The position numbers and the translations under genes are program-made. Below are positions 1 to 5,020 of a stretch of DNA of 5,020 bases, piece after piece. A model generated the notes under the pieces. That model searched no databases. It was given only the letters and a program-made list of their open reading frames with translations, and was not told where the DNA came from. Position 1 is the stretch's first letter, and the number at the start of each line of letters is the position of its first letter. The stretch spans positions 1 to 5,020 of the forward strand of contig JABSQL010000331.1 in NCBI GenBank assembly GCA_013215865.1, read 5' to 3'. The DNA comes from Candidatus Margulisiibacteriota bacterium. Lineage in GTDB: Bacteria; Margulisbacteria; Marinamargulisbacteria; DT-59.

Positions 1-1208
1 TCTCGCCACTCTGCACCTGATTCCTTAAATATAATATCGAGACCTTCTGCTTCCGCTTGTTGTTTGACTTGTTGAGAACCTGGAACCACTAGCAAATTAA
101 CGTCTTTATGTACTTGTCGGTCTTTTAGAACCCGTGCCGCTTCTCTTAAGTCGGAAATTCTAGAATTGGTACAAGACCCTATAAATCCAACTTGAATGGG
201 GGTTCCTTTAATGGGGGTTCCTGGCACCAATTTCATATGCTGATAGGCTTCTTCAGCTGTTTTCAAATGATCTCCCATGTCAGAAGGTAAAGGCAATATT
301 TCAGAAATACCCATAGACTGTCCTGGGTTGATGCCCCAAGTCACCATGGGTTCAATCTCATTCGCATCAAATCTGTATTCGTCATCATACGCTGCATCTG
401 AATCAGACTGAATAGACTCCCAATATTGAATGGCATGATCAAATGCCTGTCCTTTAGGTGCAAATTCTTTTCCTCTTAGATAGTCATAGGTAGTGACATC
501 AGGATTTATATACCCAATACGGGCCCCGCCCTCAATACTCATGTTACATACCGTCATCCTCTCCTCCATCGTCATTTTTTCAAATACCGTTCCCGTATAT
601 TCATATGCAAAGCCAATACCCCCTTTAACACCCAGTTTTTGAATAATTTTTAAAATCACATCTTTTGAATAAACCCCTTTTGGTAAGACACCATCAAAAA
701 TGATTTTTCTCACTTTAAGAGGCATGAGTGCCAGAGACTGGGTTTCTAACACGTCTCTGACTTCAGAGGTGCCAATTCCAAAAGCCAAGGACCCAAAAGC
801 ACCATGCGTACTGGTATGACTATCTCCACAAACAATGGTCATCCCCGGCTGTGTAAGGCCCAGTTCGGGGCCCATAACATGAACAATTCCCTGTTTTTTG
901 GAATCCAAATCAAAAAAAGGGATTTTAAATTGTGTGACGTTTTTCTCAAGGGTTGTCGTCATGAGTTCTGCTTGCTTGTCAGAATAAGGACGTTCCGTTT
1001 GTTTCGTTGGAATAATATGATCTATCGTTGCAAAGGTCCTTTCTGGAAATGCAACAGTTGAGCCATTTTCAATCATCGTGGCAAACGCCTGGGGACTTGT
1101 TACCTCATGAACCAAATGGAGGCCCACAAATAGTTGATCTTGCCCTGTTTCAAGAGTTGCCACTTTATGGCGAGCCCAGACTTTATCATACAATGTTCTT
1201 TCAGACAT
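1..1208 (-). CDS. leuC: 3-isopropylmalate dehydratase large subunit LeuC (3' end outside window)
   Basis: With LeuD this enzyme isomerises 2-isopropylmalate to 3-isopropylmalate in cytoplasmic leucine synthesis, using a 4Fe-4S cluster. The reading frame is open from the ATG at 1208-1206 to the left edge and gives 402 complete codons; family members are about 465-475 residues. Visible motifs are [14 protein letters not shown] at the N-terminus, the aconitase-type [12 protein letters not shown] near residues 128-139, [11 protein letters not shown] in mid-protein, and GSCTNSR with cluster-ligand Cys346 (E. coli Cys347). The last residues, GAEWR, fall just before the place where the CxxC pair of ligands is expected, so that part lies outside the window. 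An AGG (1218-1216) sits 7 bases before the start codon. The gene is divergent from bioC; leuD would be expected further left but cannot be seen. It matches the ordinary bacterial leucine enzyme rather than aconitase or homoaconitase, though very close paralogues cannot be excluded. Confidence 0.95.
   Translation of the reverse strand, partial: MSERTLYDKVWARHKVATLETGQDQLFVGLHLVHEVTSPQAFATMIENGSTVAFPERTFATIDHIIPTKQTERPYSDKQAELMTTTLEKNVTQFKIPFFDLDSKKQGIVHVMGPELGLTQPGMTIVCGDSHTSTHGAFGSLAFGIGTSEVRDVLETQSLALMPLKVRKIIFDGVLPKGVYSKDVILKIIQKLGVKGGIGFAYEYTGTVFEKMTMEERMTVCNMSIEGGARIGYINPDVTTYDYLRGKEFAPKGQAFDHAIQYWESIQSDSDAAYDDEYRFDANEIEPMVTWGINPGQSMGISEILPLPSDMGDHLKTAEEAYQHMKLVPGTPIKGTPIQVGFIGSCTNSRISDLREAARVLKDRQVHKDVNLLVVPGSQQVKQQAEAEGLDIIFKESGAEWR
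195..222. repeat. 15-bp-period tandem repeat inside leuC
   Basis: AATGGGGGTTCC occurs at 195-206 and again at 210-221, giving an almost two-copy repeat of period 15. On the coding strand it encodes [10 protein letters not shown], just before the GSCTNSR iron-sulphur motif. The downstream Cys346 keeps nearly the E. coli position, so the repeat does not appear to have lengthened the protein. Confidence 0.7.
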
Positions 1209-1221
1209 GATTGAGCCTGTA

Positions 1222-1248
1222 TTGTAACATACCCTTCCAAGAGATAAT
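1222..1248 (+). promoter_or_regulatory. Candidate sigma-70 promoter for bioCD
   Basis: TTGTAA (1222-1227) and GATAAT (1243-1248, five of six matches to TATAAT) are separated by 15 bases, shorter than the usual 16-18. Transcription would start near 1255, only about three bases before the bioC ATG, giving a nearly leaderless message. This fits the lack of a good Shine-Dalgarno sequence. The site overlaps the candidate leuC promoter on the other strand, so the two might compete or share a regulator. The evidence is consensus matching only. Confidence 0.3.
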
Positions 1249-1255
1249 ATGTAAA
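1226..1255 (-). promoter_or_regulatory. Candidate sigma-70 promoter for leuC
   Basis: Read on the minus strand, TTTACA (1255-1250, five of six matches to TTGACA) is followed after 18 bases by TATGTT (1231-1226, four of six to TATAAT). Transcription would begin near 1219, leaving a leader of about 11 bases that still contains the AGG ribosome-binding element. There is no room for a leucine-leader attenuator on this transcript. The call rests on consensus matching by eye in an A/T-rich gap. Confidence 0.35.
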
Positions 1256-1257
1256 AA

Positions 1258-2022
1258 ATGACATCTAAAATACTTCGTGTACAACAATCATTTTCTAAAG
1301 CATGTCATACCTATGATGAACATGCAGATATCCAAAGGCAAGCAGCCAAGCAGCTTATGGAACAATTACCAGAAAACCCTTCGTCCATACTTGATGTTGG
1401 ATGTGGCACTGGCATTTTGACTCAATTATTGATATCGACATATCCTGAGGCTCTCACCACAGCTCTAGATATGTCATCAAACATGATACAAATGTCCAAA
1501 ACAAAAACAGACCCCCATCCCGTTACATATGTGAAATCAACAATCGAGTCCTTTAAATCTAATATAGCCTTCGATCTTGTCGTATCTAACGCGACGTTTC
1601 ATTGGGTGTCAGATTTAGATACTTTGTTAAGAAAATGTTTCGATATGCTTTCACCCGATGGGACAATGGCATTTTCATTTTTTGGCCCACAAACCTACCG
1701 AGAGCTCTCCCATGTTCTGTCCACCTACTATGGAGAAACAGCCGTGACCTCCTCAGCATCTTTTTTAGACAGTCAACAGGTCTTGCATAGCCTCAGATTG
1801 CTATTTAAGCATGCAAATATCCATCTTGTTGAAGTCCGGAAATCCTTCCCTTCATTTTTTTCATTTCTAAATAATATGCGGCGTACGGGAACCAATGGTA
1901 TTTCACCACCAAAAGGTCTTTGGACACCTGATACACTTATTAAACTGGAGTCTTTATACTTAAGATTTTATCGAGATATCCTTGTTACGTACCAAATTTA
2001 TTACTGTACGGGAATAAAATGA
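1258..2022 (+). CDS. bioC: Malonyl-[ACP] O-methyltransferase BioC
   Basis: BioC methylates the free carboxyl of malonyl-ACP with S-adenosylmethionine, so that fatty-acid synthesis can elongate it to pimeloyl-ACP methyl ester, the first committed step of biotin synthesis. The protein is 254 residues, normal for the family. The BioC-type N-terminus ([20 protein letters not shown], 11-30) precedes SAM-binding motif [10 protein letters not shown] (44-52). Asp71 lies at the end of strand 2, and [16 protein letters not shown] (105-120) matches the BioC form of the post-motif region. The C-terminus ending in TYQIYYCTG also looks like BioC. The ATG at 1258 follows an in-frame TAA at 1252-1254, so no longer start is possible. 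Only a weak GAGA (1241-1244) lies upstream. The stop overlaps bioD by ATGA. A different class I methyltransferase is unlikely given bioD next door. No BioH-type esterase gene is visible to remove the methyl group. Confidence 0.9.
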   Translation: MTSKILRVQQSFSKACHTYDEHADIQRQAAKQLMEQLPENPSSILDVGCGTGILTQLLISTYPEALTTALDMSSNMIQMSKTKTDPHPVTYVKSTIESFKSNIAFDLVVSNATFHWVSDLDTLLRKCFDMLSPDGTMAFSFFGPQTYRELSHVLSTYYGETAVTSSASFLDSQQVLHSLRLLFKHANIHLVEVRKSFPSFFSFLNNMRRTGTNGISPPKGLWTPDTLIKLESLYLRFYRDILVTYQIYYCTGIK

Positions 2023-2702
2023 CAGCCTGGTTTATAACAGGTACTCATACAGGAATTGGAAAGACCGTTGTAACAGGATTGCTGGGCCGATTTCTTAAAG
2101 AAAAGGGAGATTCAGTCATCACCCAAAAATGGATTCAGACCGGCGCAAACACTGAATCAAACGATATCCATAATCACGACAAAATAATGAATGTATTAGA
2201 TGATCCTGAGATACGTTCTGTTGAAGCAACTATGAGATGTCCATATCGTTTATCTTTTCCATCTTCACCTCATTTAGCCGCTAAACTGGAAAATATTGTA
2301 ATAGATCCTCAGTTCATCAAGGAACAATATCATTTACTCAGTCGCCGTTTCGATCATGTCATAATTGAAGGCTCTGGAGGGCTATTGGTCCCTTACTCAA
2401 CGAATGGTTTACTGGTGGATATTGTTCAATCCCTTCATATACCTATTCTACTTGTTTCTGAGAATATATTGGGGACCATCAATCAATCTTTACTCACCAT
2501 TGAGGCCATTCAAAAAAGATCCATCCCCTTTTTGGGAACAATACTAAACCAAGTTCATCCAGAAAACGCCCAAATAGCAGAAGATAATCCAGTTGCGATA
2601 GGAAATTTTACGAGCAGCCCCATCATCGGCTCACTACCATACTCGCCCAATATAGATAAATTATATCAACATTTAAGCTATGCTGCTGATGGATTGTGTT
2701 GA
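2019..2702 (+). CDS. bioD: ATP-dependent dethiobiotin synthetase BioD
   Basis: BioD closes the ureido ring of dethiobiotin from 7,8-diaminopelargonate, CO2 and ATP, the step before biotin synthase. At 227 residues it has normal family length. The P-loop is GTHTGIGKT (8-16) with Lys15 and Thr16. Lys37 falls at the E. coli catalytic position within QKWIQTG. SPHLAA (83-88), EGSGG with the likely Mg-binding Glu117, GTINQSLLTIEAI (152-164), GTILN (173-177) and GSLPY (204-208) are all family landmarks. Two residues are unusual: His10 in the P-loop, where Asp (or Asn) is common, and Trp38, where Pro normally follows the catalytic lysine. The ATG overlaps the bioC stop and has GGGA (2010-2013) five bases upstream, so the two genes are translated together. 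bioA, bioF and bioB are not in the window. Confidence 0.93.
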   Translation: MTAWFITGTHTGIGKTVVTGLLGRFLKEKGDSVITQKWIQTGANTESNDIHNHDKIMNVLDDPEIRSVEATMRCPYRLSFPSSPHLAAKLENIVIDPQFIKEQYHLLSRRFDHVIIEGSGGLLVPYSTNGLLVDIVQSLHIPILLVSENILGTINQSLLTIEAIQKRSIPFLGTILNQVHPENAQIAEDNPVAIGNFTSSPIIGSLPYSPNIDKLYQHLSYAADGLC

Positions 2703-2727
2703 ACTGTATATACCATTCATATATACT
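2699..2727 (+). promoter_or_regulatory. Sigma-70-type promoter for secG (and probably bamA)
   Basis: TTGAAC (2699-2704, TTGA of the consensus) and TATACT (2722-2727, five of six matches to TATAAT) are separated by the ideal 17 bases. The -35 box overlaps the bioD stop codon. Transcription would start near 2734 and give a leader of about 17 bases carrying the secG Shine-Dalgarno sequence. This is the best promoter in the window by consensus and spacing. Confidence 0.6.
2706..2726. repeat. Perfect 7-bp inverted repeat on the secG promoter
   Basis: GTATATA (2706-2712) and its exact complement TATATAC (2720-2726) flank a 7-base centre. The 21-base palindrome fills most of the promoter spacer and covers nearly all of the -10 box. 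As RNA the stem would be mostly A-U and no T run follows, so it is not a convincing terminator. A dimeric-regulator operator is possible, but TATA-rich palindromes also arise easily by chance. Confidence 0.5.
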
Positions 2728-2750
2728 TTACCAAAACGATAGGGGTTATT

Positions 2751-2969
2751 ATGAAATCTTTGCTATTAGGAATTGAGTTTTTAATTGGTATTGCGCTTGT
2801 TGCTTGTGTTCTATTCCATAGTCCAAAAGGGGAAGGGTTAGGTGCTATCGGCGGTCAAGCACGTATGTTTTCCGCTCAAAAAGGTATCGAGAGTGGCCTT
2901 AACCGTGTCACTACTGGATTAGCCATTGTATTTATGACAATAGCCGCGTTATTAGGTTTCTTTTTTTAA
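2751..2969 (+). CDS. secG: Protein-export membrane protein SecG
   Basis: SecG is the small non-essential subunit of the SecYEG channel in the inner membrane and helps SecA-driven export. The 72-residue protein has the family layout: a first membrane helix (about 3-22), a loop with the signature SPKGEGLGAIGGQ (24-36) and ARMFSAQKGIESGLNRVT, then a second helix (about 54-72). AGGGG (2741-2745) lies five bases before the ATG, a strong ribosome binding site. A promoter sits just upstream, so the gene need not depend on bioCD transcription. It is somewhat shorter than the 110-residue E. coli protein, which has a longer C-terminal tail, but this length is common elsewhere. Its last codons form a TTTCTTTTTTT tract ending in TAA, one base before bamA. 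Confidence 0.92.
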   Translation: MKSLLLGIEFLIGIALVACVLFHSPKGEGLGAIGGQARMFSAQKGIESGLNRVTTGLAIVFMTIAALLGFFF

Positions 2970-2970
2970 C

Positions 2971-4701
2971 GTGTTTCGCTTTCTATTCTCAGCATGCCTT
3001 GTTCTTATCATTTTCTGTCCGACGTATTCGGAAGAGAGTAAAGATTTTTCTATTTCTGGCATCTTAGGCCAAAAGGCAACGACTACATCCTCGCAGTCTA
3101 AAGAAAATATTATTACAGCTATTACCATAGAAGGGCAATCACAGATTCCCCGTTCATTAATTCTGAAAGAAATAGCCTTAAAAGTGGGTGATCCATTAAA
3201 CCCATTTATCATCCAAAATGCGGTTAAGAGTGTCAAATCAATGGGTGTGTTTTCAAATGTACGCTCTGAAGTTACCCCACTTAAAGAAGGTAAACGCTTA
3301 AAGATTATTGTTAAAGAAAACCCACTTATTTCTTTAATACGCTTTGAAGGAAATACAATCTACACAGACGAAGACTTACTAAGCAAAATTTTATCAAAGC
3401 CTCAAGAAATCCTGAACCTTCAGAATGTCCGAAACGACGTGTCAGAACTTCAAAGTTTATACTCGGATAATGGTTATTTTCAAGCCAAAGTGTATGGTGT
3501 GGAAACCCCCAACAAAGAAGGAGACCCTCTAGTGTTTAAGTTTATAGAGGGTAAAATTTCAGAGATCCAAGTCACAGGTAATACCCGCACGAAAGATTAC
3601 GTCATTCTTCGCGAGATGGATTTAAAACCAGGTATGATACTCAATAAAAAATTGCTTAAAGAAGATTTACGCCGAATATATAATCTCAATTTTTTCTCAG
3701 ATGTATACCCCAATTTTTATGACGCAAATGTATTAAATGAAACCATTTTGGAAATTGGTATTGCAGAGCGGTCCACAGGAACCTTTACTTTTGGAGGTGG
3801 GTTTGGGCAAACATCTGGATGGTTTGGAAATTTAGATTTAAGTTTTGATAATCTTTTAGGCACTGGTCAGCTCGTATCTTTAAGAGGCTCATTTGGAAGA
3901 AGCACAACGTATCAATTAAAATACCATAACCCATGGATGTGGCCTAAGCGTAAATCTTTCACGGCAAGAGCTTGGAGCACCTCAGGGCAACAAGGCTTTG
4001 CCAACCCCTTTAGTTCGGGAGATAGCTTTAGTTTTCGTGATGAAGACCGGGTAGGTTTTGACCTTGCGGTGGGTTGGCCATATTCATACGAACTCAGAAC
4101 CATTCATAGAATTAAATCTGAAAATATATCTGTACCTTCCATCGGAAATCATAATATAAGAAGTTATAACTTTGTGATATCTCTAGATAAAAGAGATGTA
4201 TGGTTTAATCCTTCAGAAGGATTATATTATACCTATTCAGTAGAAAGAGGCTTTCCTTTAGATTCAGAGTCATTGGATTTCACAAGAAATGATTTAACGT
4301 TTAACCACTTTTTTAAGATCGTCGAAAAGCAAACAATTGCAACACGTATCAAACTTGGCCTGATTACAGGTATTGTAGAAGATACAGAAATTTATTATGT
4401 GGGTGGCGCATATACTGTTAGAGGATATGATGATTTTAACCCTTTTGCGATCGGAAACAAACAAGCGCTTTTTAATTTGGAATATCGATTGCTATTCAGT
4501 GATATGTTTCAGGGTATATTGTTTATTGATACCGGATACGCAACCACTGGCAATGACTTATTCGACTTTAAGAAATATCGCCTAGGAAAAGGAGTCGGCA
4601 TGAGATTATTGGTACCAGGGCTTGGTCCCATTCGACTTGATTTAGGCAACGATGACCAAGGAAGTTGGCGTGTTCATTTCAGCATTGGTCACATTTTTTA
4701 A
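2971..4701 (+). CDS. bamA: Outer-membrane protein assembly factor BamA (Omp85 family, three POTRA domains)
   Basis: BamA inserts beta-barrel proteins into the outer membrane. This 576-residue form has a signal peptide (MFR, then a hydrophobic stretch, likely cut after TYS, residue 20). A low-complexity linker and three POTRA domains follow (about 47-117, 119-193, 195-268). The last holds VTGNTRTKDYVILREMDLKPG, typical of the barrel-proximal POTRA. The barrel begins at STGTFTFGGGFG (268-279) and contains the loop-6 VRGY motif (483-486) and GPIRLDLG (552-559). It ends in FSIGHIF, a beta-signal with terminal Phe576. E. coli BamA has about 810 residues and five POTRAs. GTG (2971) is the only start codon between an in-frame TAG (2953-2955) and the signal peptide. 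It lies one base after secG and lacks a good Shine-Dalgarno sequence, suggesting coupled translation. A TamA or other Omp85 role is less likely, since skp follows. Confidence 0.9.
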   Translation: MFRFLFSACLVLIIFCPTYSEESKDFSISGILGQKATTTSSQSKENIITAITIEGQSQIPRSLILKEIALKVGDPLNPFIIQNAVKSVKSMGVFSNVRSEVTPLKEGKRLKIIVKENPLISLIRFEGNTIYTDEDLLSKILSKPQEILNLQNVRNDVSELQSLYSDNGYFQAKVYGVETPNKEGDPLVFKFIEGKISEIQVTGNTRTKDYVILREMDLKPGMILNKKLLKEDLRRIYNLNFFSDVYPNFYDANVLNETILEIGIAERSTGTFTFGGGFGQTSGWFGNLDLSFDNLLGTGQLVSLRGSFGRSTTYQLKYHNPWMWPKRKSFTARAWSTSGQQGFANPFSSGDSFSFRDEDRVGFDLAVGWPYSYELRTIHRIKSENISVPSIGNHNIRSYNFVISLDKRDVWFNPSEGLYYTYSVERGFPLDSESLDFTRNDLTFNHFFKIVEKQTIATRIKLGLITGIVEDTEIYYVGGAYTVRGYDDFNPFAIGNKQALFNLEYRLLFSDMFQGILFIDTGYATTGNDLFDFKKYRLGKGVGMRLLVPGLGPIRLDLGNDDQGSWRVHFSIGHIF

Positions 4702-4714
4702 TTTGCCCTATACT
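4685..4714 (+). promoter_or_regulatory. Possible promoter for skp within the end of bamA
   Basis: TATACT (4709-4714), the same -10 hexamer as in the secG promoter, is preceded after 18 bases by a weak -35 box, TTGGTC (4685-4690). Transcription would begin near 4721 and give a leader of about 30 bases with a strong Shine-Dalgarno sequence. The -35 match is only three of six, so read-through from bamA may be the main source of skp message. Confidence 0.3.
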
Positions 4715-4726
4715 ACACCGTTGTAG
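4713..4726 (+). other. Small hairpin between bamA and skp
   Basis: CTACA (4713-4717) and TGTAG (4722-4726) can pair around the four-base loop CCGT. In the plus-strand RNA it is followed by GATC and an A run rather than a U run, so it is not an intrinsic terminator. It could protect or mark a processing point in a bamA-skp message, but a 5-bp stem may also be chance. Confidence 0.3.
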
Positions 4727-4751
4727 AGATCAAAAAAAAAGGAGAATTCAT

Positions 4752-5020
4752 ATGTTAAGAAAAATAAGTATTATTTGTTTGGTGGTTGCCATGCTCATCT
4801 CATTCCCTGTTAAGGGTTTTGCTGATGTCATAGGATATGTCAACATGCAAAGCATCTTTGCAGATTATAAAGAGGCTAACAAGGCACAAGAGGAGCTTGA
4901 AAAAAAGCAAAAAGAGCTGGAGAAAGAATTAACCAAACGACAGGATAAAATTGAAGCTGCCAAGAAAAAAAATAAAAGCGAAGAAGCTCTTAAAAAAATG
5001 TATGAAAAATTTGAAAAAGA
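4752..5020 (+). CDS. skp: Skp/OmpH-family periplasmic chaperone (3' end outside window)
   Basis: Skp holds unfolded outer-membrane proteins in the periplasm on their way to BamA. The 89 visible codons begin with a signal peptide (MLRK, then a hydrophobic core, likely cut after GFA at residue 24). Next comes IGYVNMQSIFADYKEA, the family's N-terminal strand and helix start. A Lys/Glu-rich stretch from about residue 44 is predicted coiled coil, the start of the tentacle helices. Full-length members are about 150-190 residues, so roughly half is missing. GGAG (4741-4744), preceded by a nine-base A run, lies seven bases before the ATG and is the strongest ribosome binding site in the window. Position directly after bamA is the classic arrangement in diderms and supports the call; similarity in the coiled coil alone would not. 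Genes for lipid A synthesis often follow but are out of view. Confidence 0.88.
   Translation, partial: MLRKISIICLVVAMLISFPVKGFADVIGYVNMQSIFADYKEANKAQEELEKKQKELEKELTKRQDKIEAAKKKNKSEEALKKMYEKFEK

Noticed and set aside
804..1210. Two plus-strand open frames of 85 and 60 codons opposite leuC.
   Set aside because: The minus strand here encodes conserved LeuC motifs; the plus-strand products are low-quality and match no family I recognise.
1222..1228. TTGTAAC resembles a half-site of the BirA biotin operator upstream of bioC.
   Set aside because: The expected second half-site, GTTACAA-like, is not found about 15 bases downstream, so a BirA operator is not supported.
2706..2730. Hairpin after bioD as an intrinsic terminator for bioCD.
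   Set aside because: The stem is mostly A-T pairs and is followed by CTTTACC rather than a T run; the same bases fit a promoter much better.
2952..3236. Open frame of 94 codons on the minus strand across the start of bamA.
   Set aside because: It lies opposite the signal peptide and first POTRA of a clear gene, has no recognisable domain, and is explained as an opposite-strand shadow.
4713..4740. Hairpin plus homopolymer after bamA as a terminator.
   Set aside because: The homopolymer is A, not T, on the plus strand. On the minus strand the T run comes before, not after, the stem.
4732..4740. Nine-base A run before skp as a phase-variable switch.
   Set aside because: It lies upstream of the Shine-Dalgarno sequence and outside the likely -35/-10 spacer, so length changes would not alter frame or promoter spacing.
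4741..4754. GAATTC and CATATG (EcoRI and NdeI sites) lie directly before and over the skp start, as in a cloning vector.
   Set aside because: The flanking sequence is a natural bamA end and a natural skp coding region, with no vector sequence. The sites are coincidental in A/T-rich DNA.

Overview
The window is an A/T-rich stretch of a diderm (outer-membrane) bacterial chromosome. The diderm call rests on an Omp85/BamA outer-membrane insertase and, directly after it, a Skp/OmpH-type periplasmic chaperone. The lineage cannot be fixed from this sequence alone. The short BamA, with three POTRA domains instead of the five of Escherichia coli, and its C-terminal GPIRLD motif recall the Omp85 proteins of Cyanobacteria relatives, Negativicutes and other non-proteobacterial diderms. 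That is an inference.

Layout: (1) 1-1208, minus strand: leuC, the large subunit of isopropylmalate isomerase. Its C-terminus runs off the left edge, just before the second iron-sulphur cysteine motif would be expected. (2) 1209-1257: a 49-base divergent intergenic region that must hold the control signals of both leuC and bioC. (3) 1258-2702, plus strand: bioC and bioD, overlapping by ATGA, for the first and a late step of biotin synthesis. (4) 2703-2750: a short gap with a good sigma-70-type promoter and a perfect 7-bp inverted repeat lying across its spacer and -10 box. (5) 2751-5020, plus strand: secG, bamA and skp (the last cut by the right edge), an envelope-biogenesis cluster.

Functionally, LeuC, BioC and BioD belong to amino-acid and cofactor synthesis. 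SecG, BamA and Skp follow the route of an outer-membrane protein: across the inner membrane (SecYEG), through the periplasm (Skp), into the outer membrane (BamA). secG and bamA are one base apart and bamA has no clear ribosome binding site, so their translation is probably coupled. skp has its own strong Shine-Dalgarno sequence and perhaps its own promoter inside the end of bamA.

No tRNA, rRNA, mobile element, CRISPR array or convincing intrinsic terminator was seen. No gene-free stretch exceeds 50 bases. I found no clearly new system. The points worth a second look are the palindrome on the secG promoter, the SD-less secG-bamA junction, the compact divergent promoter region and unusual residues in BioD.
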